Origin: Knoellia sp. S7-12
GTDB lineage: Bacteria > Actinomycetota > Actinomycetes > Actinomycetales > Dermatophilaceae
DNA length: 64,000 nt
Assembly (NCBI RefSeq): GCF_040518285.1
Contig: NZ_CP155449.1
Location: 186,001-250,000, forward strand
Direction of reading: 5' to 3'
The notes under the pieces were generated by a model. That model worked only from the letters and a program-made list of their open reading frames with translations, had not been told where the DNA came from and ran no database searches. Every line of letters starts with the position of its first letter. Positions within the stretch are counted from its first letter, which is position 1. Shown one piece after another: positions 53,510-60,601 of this stretch. The translations under genes were made by a program, and so were the position numbers.

Positions 53510-53547
53510 GCTAGCAGTGTCTAGATTTTGCCCTAGACGGCCCTAGC
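53510..53547. promoter_or_regulatory. Nested CTAG palindrome between gcdH and the TPR gene
   Basis: GCTAG (53510-53514) pairs with CTAGC (53543-53547), and inside it GTCTAG (53519-53524) pairs with CTAGAC (53533-53538); both dyads share the centre 53528.5. CTAG, usually rare in bacteria, occurs four times in 36 bases. It could be an operator of the downstream gene or a small terminator of gcdH. Confidence 0.6.
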
Positions 53548-53570
53548 AGCAGACATCGAGGAGAGACAGC

Positions 53571-53939
53571 ATGAGCGACAGTTCCTTCGCGGCGGACTAC
53601 GAGGCAGCGCGTGAGCGCTTCGAGACAGGAGAGTATGCCGCTGCCGCGCCACTGTTCGCCGCGCTCGTCGACCGCAGTGCGCTCGAACCGCCACTGCACG
53701 GCACGACCGAGCTGCGCCTCTATCTCGCGCGGTCGTACTACCACTCGGCCCAGCTCTCCCGCGCCGAGGAGGTCCTGCGCCCGATGCTCGTCGACAACCC
53801 CGATGACCACTACGCCCTGCTGCTCCTCGGCCGGACCTTGCAGCGACAGAGCCGGCACGACGAGGCGAAGCCGCACCTGGCGATGGCCAAGCTCCTCGGC
53901 GGTTACGACATCGACGGCCCCGAGCTCCCCGAGTCCTGA
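53571..53939 (+). CDS. Small TPR protein
   Basis: Predicted 122-residue protein with two or three TPR units: SFAADYEAARERFETGEYAAAAPLFAALV, LRLYLARSYYHSAQLSRAEEVL, and PDDHYALLLLGRTLQRQSRHDEAKPHLA. No enzymatic domain; likely a small scaffold or regulator. GAGGAGAGAC precedes the start. A long nested hairpin follows. Confidence 0.85.
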   Translation: MSDSSFAADYEAARERFETGEYAAAAPLFAALVDRSALEPPLHGTTELRLYLARSYYHSAQLSRAEEVLRPMLVDNPDDHYALLLLGRTLQRQSRHDEAKPHLAMAKLLGGYDIDGPELPES

Positions 53940-53944
53940 CGCCA

Positions 53945-54016
53945 CGCGAGATGACCACTTCTTGGCCGGACGACCACGTAGACGTGGTCGTTTCATCAAG
54001 AAGAGGTCATCTCGCG
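53945..54016. terminator. Long nested bidirectional hairpin after the TPR gene
   Basis: CGCGAGATGACC plus CTTCTTG (53945-53964) pairs with CAAGAAGAGGTCATCTCGCG (53997-54016) with one mismatch. Inside, CGACCACGT (53971-53979) pairs with ACGTGGTCG (53982-53990) across two bases. It lies between convergent genes. Confidence 0.8.
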
Positions 54017-54025
54017 GGCACGGCA

Positions 54026-55078
54026 TCACTTCAGAGGCGTGACGTCCGCTTCGTAGGTGAACAGCTGGGTCCCGGCGATCTCTTCTCCGTCGTCAGGTGC
54101 AGCAAACAGGGTCACATGGGACCCCACAGCATCGAGGTCGACCGGGTTGCGGGTGATGACGTGCCCCGCGGTCGACCACAGCTGCACCGGCACCTCGTGC
54201 TCCAGCTGGCCCGTCTTCAACGACACCAGCGCGAGTCCGCCGAGCTCATAACCCGTCACCGCGCCGGGCTGCGCCGGCAGCCCGGTCACGCCCGAGCAGA
54301 TCGCGTGACCTTCGCCGGCGTACTCGCAGTCCTGGTAGTCGAGCATGTGGTCCGGGTTGAGCCAGCGGTCGACTTCGCGCCCCTTCGTCGTCCACTCGAA
54401 GAAGCGTCGCGATCCCCACGTGTTGCCCACGAGCTTGTTGCTCGCCCGGTCGTGGACGATGCCGCCGACGTGGTCGTCCTCCTCGAACTCCTTCGTCACC
54501 GCGAGGCTGTCGCGGTCGATGCTGTAGATGATGGCGTGGCTGTTGGGGCGGTACTCCGCGACGGGCACCCACACCTTCTCGTCGTCGACGTCGATGCCGC
54601 CCGGGTGGTACGAATTGCCTTCTCCCAGAACGATGTCCTTGAGCAGGTTGCCCTGGCGGTCGAGGACGAAGAGATGCCCGATCCCCTTGCCGGGGGAGCG
54701 GTCATAGCCCTCGATCGGGCTCGGGTAGCGCACGGTCGGCTCGAGGATCTCCACCGACGACAGGTAGATCCGGTCCTCGGTCACCTCGAGCCCCTGCGGG
54801 TGGAACGTCTCGAAAGCCAGGTCGAGGGTGCCGGTCTTCTTCCACGCGGTGCCGCGGGTGATGTTCTTGAGGGCTCCGACGACGTCTTCGTCTCGCGCTG
54901 TGGTCCGGGTGACGGTGCGTATGCCGTCCGCTCCGGACTTCTGTGTCCCTGCACCAGCGCGCTCTGTCGGCGCAGTGGCGGACTGATTGCTGTTCTGCTT
55001 CGTGACGACGCCTGCGGCAGGTGCCGCGACGAGCAGCACGGCCGAGGCGAGACCGCCGATGAGCTGGGTGGTGCGCAT
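54026..55078 (-). CDS. Secreted beta-propeller-like protein (DUF6454-like)
   Basis: Predicted 350-residue exported protein with a signal peptide (QLIGGLASAVLLVAAPAAG) and a Ser/Ala/Thr-rich spacer. The mature part has repeated strand motifs (GKGIGHLFVLDRQGNLLKDI, HPGGIDVDDEKVWVPVAEYRP, HVGGIVHDRASNKLVG) typical of lactonase- or propeller-like folds. From memory it resembles DUF6454; function unknown. The ATG at 55078 has no strong ribosome site. It converges on the TPR gene. Confidence 0.7.
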   Translation of the reverse strand: MRTTQLIGGLASAVLLVAAPAAGVVTKQNSNQSATAPTERAGAGTQKSGADGIRTVTRTTARDEDVVGALKNITRGTAWKKTGTLDLAFETFHPQGLEVTEDRIYLSSVEILEPTVRYPSPIEGYDRSPGKGIGHLFVLDRQGNLLKDIVLGEGNSYHPGGIDVDDEKVWVPVAEYRPNSHAIIYSIDRDSLAVTKEFEEDDHVGGIVHDRASNKLVGNTWGSRRFFEWTTKGREVDRWLNPDHMLDYQDCEYAGEGHAICSGVTGLPAQPGAVTGYELGGLALVSLKTGQLEHEVPVQLWSTAGHVITRNPVDLDAVGSHVTLFAAPDDGEEIAGTQLFTYEADVTPLK

Positions 55079-55247
55079 GTCGTGTCCTTGTGGGTCAGGG
55101 GACGGAGGGGCCGGGACTTGAAGTGGGGCGGGACCGGACTGGAGGCAGGGTCGACGAGAGATGGCGTCGAGGTATGCCTACCGGCCCTGCGTCACCGGTG
55201 GGTGAACACGCTGCGAACGGTGACCGGCGCGTGAGAGTTGGACCCGC

Positions 55248-56153
55248 TCAGTGACCGGTCGTGCCGCGCCGACTGCGTACCAGACCGTCCCGAAGCAGCG
55301 CAACACCTGTCGCGAGGTCGTGGCCCAGGCGCAGAGCACCCGTGACGTCGTCCTGGTGGCGGCCACCGACGGCGACCACCACTCGCGGCTCCTTTTGGGT
55401 CAGCAGGTCGATGACCTCCTGCGCTGAGACGACGTCGGCGGGTCGGGGCACCGACAGCACCGCGCCGCCCGGTTGACGGCCTGAGGCAGCCACCTCCCAG
55501 TCCCGGGACGGCAGATCGGCACCCAGATAGACCGTCGGGATACCCGCCTGCCGCGCGGCGACACTGAAGGCGAGCAGTCCGAGCTCGTGTCGAGCCCCCG
55601 GTGGCAGGCCGAGCACGACCACCGGCCCGGTCGTGGTTCGTGATGCTGCTTCGTGCAGGCTCGCCAGCTGATGTTGCACGGCATGGCTGACCAGGTGTTC
55701 GCCAGCGGCACTGAGTCGCCCCTCGGCCCACGCCCTGCCCACTCCCACAAGGATCGGCATGAGCCAGTTACTGGCCATCTCTGCGAAGTCGCCTCTCCCG
55801 AGCGAGCGAGCGAGGATGGCGCTCACACCGGGGCCGTCGAGGCGCTGCGCGGCAGCGAGCAGGTCCTCCAGCCCTTCCGGCGACTCAACCTCACCTGACG
55901 AACGCGCGACCCCGAGCGCGGTGACACCATCCCCTGCGGTGCGCGACAGGGTCTCAGTGGCTGCTTCGCTGGCGGTCCAACCGTCCTGCACGAGCGAGGC
56001 CATGATGGCGAGCGCCCTGACATCTGCGTCGGAGTAGAGGCGATATTGGCCCTCCGACCGGGCCGGCGACACGACCCCGTAGCGGCGCTCCCAGGCCCGC
56101 AGGGTCGGCAAGCCGATGCCGGTCAGTTCCGCGACCCGCTTGATCGTGTACAT
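55248..56153 (-). CDS. MerR-family regulator with B12-binding domain, CarH/LitR-like
   Basis: Predicted 301-residue regulator. The N-terminal MerR domain (residues 1-70) has IKRVAELTGIGLPTLRAWERRYG and SEGQYRLYSDADV. A helical B12-cap follows, with W142 and E152-H153 in the family's W-x9-EH arrangement, then a B12-binding Rossmann domain with H189 in GARHELG as the likely cobalt ligand. CarH-type proteins bind adenosylcobalamin and release DNA in light. Unlike Thermus CarH, the residue after the Trp is Ala, not His, so light-driven bis-His ligation may be absent. Start is the ATG at 56153. Confidence 0.82.
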   Translation of the reverse strand: MYTIKRVAELTGIGLPTLRAWERRYGVVSPARSEGQYRLYSDADVRALAIMASLVQDGWTASEAATETLSRTAGDGVTALGVARSSGEVESPEGLEDLLAAAQRLDGPGVSAILARSLGRGDFAEMASNWLMPILVGVGRAWAEGRLSAAGEHLVSHAVQHQLASLHEAASRTTTGPVVVLGLPPGARHELGLLAFSVAARQAGIPTVYLGADLPSRDWEVAASGRQPGGAVLSVPRPADVVSAQEVIDLLTQKEPRVVVAVGGRHQDDVTGALRLGHDLATGVALLRDGLVRSRRGTTGH

Positions 56154-56220
56154 GGTCTGTCCAGCCTAGGTCTTCCACCTCGCCGGTGAGGGCGACGCAG
56201 GCGTGCCAGCCCTCCAGCGC

Positions 56221-56823
56221 TCAACGTTCGGCGTGGCTGGACTCGAGCGTGAGGAGGTATTCCTTGGCAGCCGGCCCACCGGCATACCCGCCGACGTTGC
56301 GGACCTTGCCCTCCACGGAACCGCCCGCAGGCAGCACGCGGTGACATGGCACGAAGACGCACAGCGGGTTCGCGCCGAGCGCCGACCCGACGGCCCGCGA
56401 TGCCCGCGGCCGATCGATCGCCTCGGCCAAAGCCCCATAGGTCGTCGACGCCCCATAGCCCACCCGGGCAGCCAGCCCACCGAGCACCGCCCGCTGGAAC
56501 TCGCTCGCCAGGGTCAGGTCCACCGGCACCGAGAAGTCGGTCACCTTCCCTTCGAGGTATGCCGTGAGCTCACGTCGCGCGGTGTCGAGCGGCTTGGCCT
56601 GGCGCAGCACCCGAGGCGACACGACGTCGGACAGCCGCTGCAGCCACACCTCCTCGTCGACGTCGGTCCGGACATAGGCCGACGTGACCAGCCGACCATC
56701 GGAGCGGATCGCCAACAGGAGGCGACCGACAGCGGTGTCCTCGACGGCATACGAGATGTCCGTCTCCGGCAGCACGGGCGGCCGGACGTTTGGCGAAAAG
56801 TCCTCAAACAGAACAGAATTCAT
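56221..56823 (-). CDS. ogt: O6-methylguanine-DNA methyltransferase (Ogt)
   Basis: Predicted 200-residue repair protein. The C-terminal domain contains the active-site PCHR motif with C160 (VFVPCHRVLPAGG), preceded by a helix-turn-helix segment with VGYGASTTYGALAEAI and ASRAVGSALGANP. It transfers methyl groups from O6-methylguanine to itself. ATG 56823 overlaps the stop of the upstream sigma-factor gene as ATGA. The longer reading to 56997 is in the sigma-factor gene. No Ada-type N-terminal sensing domain is present. Confidence 0.9.
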   Translation of the reverse strand: MNSVLFEDFSPNVRPPVLPETDISYAVEDTAVGRLLLAIRSDGRLVTSAYVRTDVDEEVWLQRLSDVVSPRVLRQAKPLDTARRELTAYLEGKVTDFSVPVDLTLASEFQRAVLGGLAARVGYGASTTYGALAEAIDRPRASRAVGSALGANPLCVFVPCHRVLPAGGSVEGKVRNVGGYAGGPAAKEYLLTLESSHAER

Positions 56824-57299
56824 CGCAGATCCTCCAGATCCACTCGAAGAGCTGCGAGAGCGTCGGACACGAGACGACGGCTCATCGCAGGGGTCGTGCC
56901 GAGTGCTGCAGCCACGGCGCGATGGTCGAGGTCGGCGACGTACTTGAGGACCACCGCCTCGCGCTGACGCGACGGCAGCGCGGCCACCCGAGTCCACAAC
57001 CCGTCATCCGGCGCCGAAGGCCCGTCCACGGCCGGCGCCGCAGCCAGCACAGCCGGGTCCTCGTGCGCCACCGTCCGCCGACCCGCTCGGTGCGCGTCCA
57101 TCGCGCACCGGTGCGTGATCGTCAGCAGCCAGCCACGCAGGTTGCGCGTCGACGTCACCCGCGGATAGGCCGCGAGCGCCTGGGTCCACGCCTGCTGCGC
57201 GACGTCGTCACCGAGGTTCGGGCCGGCGAGGGCGTGGGCGAGCCGGCCGACATCGCGCCAGTGCGCGTCGACGAGGTTCTGGAAGGGCGGCAGGCTCAC
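56820..57299 (-). CDS. ECF-type sigma factor coupled to ogt
   Basis: Predicted 159-residue protein of the sigma-70 ECF type. Region 2 includes LVDAHWRDVGRLAHALAG and DVAQQAWTQALAAYPRVTSTRNLRGWLLTITHRCAMDAHRAGRR; region 4 includes RVAALPSRQREAVVLKYVADLDHRAVAAALGTTPAMSRRLVSDALAALR. The GTG at 57299 is the start. Its stop overlaps ogt as ATGA, so it is probably the first gene of an alkylation-response pair. No anti-sigma gene is adjacent. Confidence 0.82.
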   Translation of the reverse strand: MSLPPFQNLVDAHWRDVGRLAHALAGPNLGDDVAQQAWTQALAAYPRVTSTRNLRGWLLTITHRCAMDAHRAGRRTVAHEDPAVLAAAPAVDGPSAPDDGLWTRVAALPSRQREAVVLKYVADLDHRAVAAALGTTPAMSRRLVSDALAALRVDLEDLR

Positions 57300-57373
57300 A
57301 ATGCTTCAACGGTATGCCGTGAGGTTCTGTGAGTCGCTCCCCTCACTGGGCGTGGTACTGCCACGATGGACGC

Positions 57374-58204
57374 GTGGCCGGTCCGTATCTGGGGGAGAAG
57401 CGCGAGACCGGGGGACGGCCGCGGGTGATCGCCCACCGGGGTGCGAGCGCGATGCAGCCAGAACACACCCTGGCTGCCTACACGACGGCGTTCGACCTGG
57501 GCGTCGACGGCATCGAGTGCGACGTGCGACTCACTGCCGATCACCACCTCGTGTGCGTGCATGACCGCCGCGCCAACCGCACGAGCAACGGCAAGGGCGT
57601 CATCTCCACCCTGGAGCTGGCCCACCTCGAGGGGCTCGACTGGGCCAGCTGGAAGGAGCTCGACGACGGCAGCGCGAACGAGCAGGCCGACAGCGACCCC
57701 GGTCGTGGCCGGATCCTCACCCTGAACCGGCTCCTGGACTCTCTCACCAGCCAGCGCCAAGAACTCCTCACCCTCATCGAGACCAAGCACCCGACGCGCT
57801 ATGGCGGTCTCGTGGAGCGTCAGCTCGTGACGGCGCTGCGCGAGTTCGGCCTGACCACGGGCGACCTGCCCCAGCTGCCCCACGTGCGGGTCATGTCGTT
57901 CTCCTTGATGGCGCTCGTTCGGATGCGCGGTCTCGCACCGCAGGTCCCTCTCGTCCACCTCGTCGCGCAGTCAGCTCCCCGACTCTCCTGGGACGGCTCG
58001 CTTCCGACGGGAATCAACATCGTCGGACTGGACATGCGCATCGTGCGGCGAAGCTCGGCGATCGTGAGGGCTCACCAGCGCCGCGGCCACGAGGTCTATG
58101 TCTGGACCGTCAACGAACCCGAGGACGTCGAACGCTGTGTCGAGCTCGGCGTCGACGTCATGATCAGCGATCGTCCCAGCGACGTGATGGCCCTGCTCGG
58201 TTAG
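57374..58204 (+). CDS. Glycerophosphodiester phosphodiesterase
   Basis: Predicted 276-residue TIM-barrel phosphodiesterase. The active-site residues H21-R22 (IAHRGAS), E48 and D50 (GIECDVR) and H63-D64 (CVHDRR) are all present. It releases glycerol-3-phosphate from glycerophosphodiesters. No signal peptide, so likely cytosolic. The GTG at 57374 is preferred; an in-frame GTG at 57329 adds 15 residues. CACGAT six bases before the start is a weak leaderless box. Divergent from the sigma factor-ogt pair. Confidence 0.86.
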   Translation: MAGPYLGEKRETGGRPRVIAHRGASAMQPEHTLAAYTTAFDLGVDGIECDVRLTADHHLVCVHDRRANRTSNGKGVISTLELAHLEGLDWASWKELDDGSANEQADSDPGRGRILTLNRLLDSLTSQRQELLTLIETKHPTRYGGLVERQLVTALREFGLTTGDLPQLPHVRVMSFSLMALVRMRGLAPQVPLVHLVAQSAPRLSWDGSLPTGINIVGLDMRIVRRSSAIVRAHQRRGHEVYVWTVNEPEDVERCVELGVDVMISDRPSDVMALLG

Positions 58205-58207
58205 AGT
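58202..58207 (+). promoter_or_regulatory. Candidate -10 box TAGAGT of a leaderless gene
   Basis: TAGAGT overlaps the preceding stop codon region and is followed after seven bases by the GTG at 58215. Confidence 0.45.
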
Positions 58208-58214
58208 GCCGGAC

Positions 58215-58721
58215 GTGACTGCAGCGGAGACCAACTCGACCGACGGCTCGTCGACGGCGTCGTCGTCGACCGGCGACGGCAAGCTCGACGAGTTCGGCGG
58301 CGCCATCGGCCAGGGTCTGGTCCGCACGATCCGCGCACCGTGGGGGCCATCGACGGTCACCCGCGTCCGTCACGCCGTCGTGGCCGACCTGCGCGCCCGC
58401 GACCTCGCCGAGAAGACCATCGACGAGTCCGAGATCGTCGTGTCCGAACTCATGACCAACGCCATCCGCCACGCCCGGCCCCTCGCCGACGGCTGCCTCC
58501 GTGTGCGCTGGAAGGTGCGCGGCGAGGTCGTCGAGGTCGAGGTCACCGACGGTGGCGGCGACAGCGTCCCGGTGCCTGCCCCGGCTTCGGTATGGGTGTC
58601 GAGCGGCCGAGGGCTGCGCATCATCCGCTCGCTCGCCCACGAGTGGGGCGTCGACGACGACAAGGGTGCTCAGACCGTGTGGGCTGCCATGGGTGGCCCG
58701 AGCCGCCGCCGCGCCACCTGA
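58215..58721 (+). CDS. RsbW/SpoIIAB-like HATPase, anti-sigma-type
   Basis: Predicted 168-residue protein with a Ser/Thr-rich N-terminus and a GHKL ATPase domain: TIDESEIVVSELMTNAIRHA (N-box), DGGGDSVP-type D-box and GRGLRIIRSLAHEWG (G-box). Actinobacterial single-domain HATPase_c_2 proteins are usually anti-sigma or signalling kinases without an identified partner. The GTG at 58215 sits seven bases after a -10 box; a GTG at 58206 is the alternative start. Confidence 0.8.
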   Translation: MTAAETNSTDGSSTASSSTGDGKLDEFGGAIGQGLVRTIRAPWGPSTVTRVRHAVVADLRARDLAEKTIDESEIVVSELMTNAIRHARPLADGCLRVRWKVRGEVVEVEVTDGGGDSVPVPAPASVWVSSGRGLRIIRSLAHEWGVDDDKGAQTVWAAMGGPSRRRAT

Positions 58722-58733
58722 GCCCGCACAACA

Positions 58734-58818
58734 CCTTTTCCGGGGGCGGCGGGAAAGGTGCCCGGAGCAAGGGAACTGTTCCCTTGCTTGAGTCCCCTTT
58801 TCCGGGGGCGGCGGGAAA
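58734..58818. repeat. Composite repeat: two 23-bp direct repeats around a 23-bp palindrome
   Basis: The 23-base unit CCTTTTCCGGGGGCGGCGGG plus AAA occurs at 58734-58756 and 58796-58818. Between them AGCAAGGGAAC (58766-58776) pairs with GTTCCCTTGCT (58778-58788) around one base. Each direct repeat also has TTTTCC/GGGAAA symmetry. The block fills the gap between the HATPase and DUF5926 genes. Confidence 0.85.
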
Positions 58819-58894
58819 CGGGCAGCGTCCGGCGAGCTGACGGCATACCCGCCGAAGTTGCGGACGCAGGGCAGAAGCCACTGCGTCGCACCAC

Positions 58895-58900
58895 TACGCT
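58895..58900 (+). promoter_or_regulatory. Candidate -10 box TACGCT of a leaderless gene
   Basis: TACGCT is followed after seven bases by the ATG at 58908, with no ribosome site between. Confidence 0.55.
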
Positions 58901-58907
58901 GACGGCC

Positions 58908-59804
58908 ATGGGCAAGGCATCTCGACGACGCAGGACCACCGACGACTCCGGCGCACCCGCCAAGCGGCAACGCACCGCGGCCGTTCCTTATGTTAACCGC
59001 CCCTTCGAGGGGCTGCCGCAGGAGACCGAGTGGGTGGCGATCCGCGAGATCCTCCCCGCCGCGACCGTGGCCGTGAGCTTCGCCGCTGGCCAGGCTCCAG
59101 AAGGCGCTGACAAGGCGACGGTCGCGACCGTGCTGCCGATGGCGTGGCCGGCTCTGCGTCGCGCCGACGGCACCGTTCTCGTCGGGACCCAGTCGGGCTC
59201 GACCACCGGTGATGCCAGCCGTGACCTCGCCGCCCAGCTCATCGCCGGTGCGGCTGCGGAGCCGGGCAGTGCCGTCCAGCTCGTCCCGACCCCGACCGTC
59301 GACACCCCTCGTCTGCAGGACCTGCTCGATCTCGACGCCTCGTTCGAGGTCGAGGTCCACGAGGGCTTCGACTTCTGGGTCGATGAGCAGGAACTCGACG
59401 ACGCGGGCCGCGAGTCCCTCGCCGCCGCCAACGAGTCGGTCGTGCCGACCGTCCGCATGGCTGCCCTGAAGTCCGCCTACTGGGTTCGCATCGGCGAGCG
59501 CACCTACATCCGTCTCGTCCTGCCCGACGACGAGGACACCGCCACCGACGCCCTCTCCCGTCTCCACGCAGCTGGTGAGTCCGGACTCGGTGACGACACA
59601 CGCCTCCTCGGCGCCTTCCGCGCCTGCGGCCTTCTCGTCCCCGTCTTCGAGGTCCCGGCCGACAGCGAGCCCGCCGTGCACGAGGACGCGCTCAAGGCCT
59701 TCGGCGACCGGTATGCCGCCGCGCTGGCTTCCACGGAATCCCTCACCGCCGAGGAGCGCCGGGCGCGCTCGGGTCTGCTCAGCCGCCAGGTGACCCTGCG
59801 CTGA
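58908..59804 (+). CDS. DUF5926-family protein
   Basis: Predicted 298-residue cytosolic protein. It starts GKASRRRR and has PYVNRPFEGLPQETEWVAIREILPAAT, DLDASFEVEVHEGFDFWVDE, and a C-terminal LTAEERRARSGLLSRQVTLR; this pattern matches DUF5926 from memory. Function unknown. The start follows a leaderless -10 box; the reading to 58758 passes through the repeat block. Its stop overlaps the next start as TGATG. A short AT-rich run (CCTTATGTTAACC, 58987-58999) stands out in its 5' part. Confidence 0.75.
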   Translation: MGKASRRRRTTDDSGAPAKRQRTAAVPYVNRPFEGLPQETEWVAIREILPAATVAVSFAAGQAPEGADKATVATVLPMAWPALRRADGTVLVGTQSGSTTGDASRDLAAQLIAGAAAEPGSAVQLVPTPTVDTPRLQDLLDLDASFEVEVHEGFDFWVDEQELDDAGRESLAAANESVVPTVRMAALKSAYWVRIGERTYIRLVLPDDEDTATDALSRLHAAGESGLGDDTRLLGAFRACGLLVPVFEVPADSEPAVHEDALKAFGDRYAAALASTESLTAEERRARSGLLSRQVTLR

Positions 59805-60601
59805 TGGGGACGGGGGTGGGGTCGGTTCTGGGGTCGGACGTGCCGAGGAGTCAGCGGACGGTCGCGGCGATCATCCCGTGCAAGGACGAGGCCGACCGGA
59901 TCGCCGCGACGGTTGAGGCCGTGCTCGGTCTCGACGGGGTCGACAAGGTCGTCGTCGTCGATGACGGGAGCACTGACGACACTGCTGCGGTCGCGGACGC
60001 CGCTGGCGCCGACGTCATCGTGCATGCCCAGAACTTCGGCAAGGCCGCCGCGCTCGAGACGGGCGTGCGCCATCTGCGCGAGCTCGAGGGCTTCAACGCC
60101 ACCGACACTCACGCCCCCCGGCACCTCCTCTTCGTGGACGGTGACCTCGAGTCGTCGGCGAGCAACCTCCACGTCCTGCTGCCCCCGGTGCTCGAGGGCC
60201 GGGCCGACATGACGATCGCGACCCTCCCGCCCCAGTCCACGGCTGGCGGTGGTCACGGGTTCGTCGTCCGGCTCGCCCGCGACGGCATCCAGAACCTCAC
60301 CGGGTGGTCCGCGAAGCAGCCCCTGTCGGGCATGCGCTGTCTCACGGCCGAGGCCTTTGACGCAGCCAGCCCGCTCGCCCCCGGCTGGGGCGTGGAGGTC
60401 GGCCTCACCGTCGACGTCCTCTCCTCCGGGCTCCGCATCGAAGAGGTGCCCTGCGAGCTGCAGCACCGCGTCTCCGGCAAGGACTGGAGCGGGCAGGTCC
60501 ACCGCGCAAAGCAGTACCGCGACGTGTGGCGCGCCCTCACCAGGCGCCGGGTGCGCAAGGTCCTCGGCGAGCGTGCTTCCGGTGTCGCACACCGCCTCTG
60601 A
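59804..60601 (+). CDS. GT2 family glycosyltransferase
   Basis: Predicted 265-residue GT-A enzyme of the GT2 type. VAAIIPCKDEADRIAATVEAVLG starts the domain; VVVDDGSTDDT and LFVDGDLESS (a DGD in place of DXD) supply the nucleotide-sugar/metal site. There is no membrane helix. It may glycosylate a polyprenyl or cell-envelope acceptor together with the downstream GT-C enzyme. Starts at the ATG overlapping the DUF5926 stop and ends 20 bases into the next gene. Confidence 0.82.
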   Translation: MGTGVGSVLGSDVPRSQRTVAAIIPCKDEADRIAATVEAVLGLDGVDKVVVVDDGSTDDTAAVADAAGADVIVHAQNFGKAAALETGVRHLRELEGFNATDTHAPRHLLFVDGDLESSASNLHVLLPPVLEGRADMTIATLPPQSTAGGGHGFVVRLARDGIQNLTGWSAKQPLSGMRCLTAEAFDAASPLAPGWGVEVGLTVDVLSSGLRIEEVPCELQHRVSGKDWSGQVHRAKQYRDVWRALTRRRVRKVLGERASGVAHRL

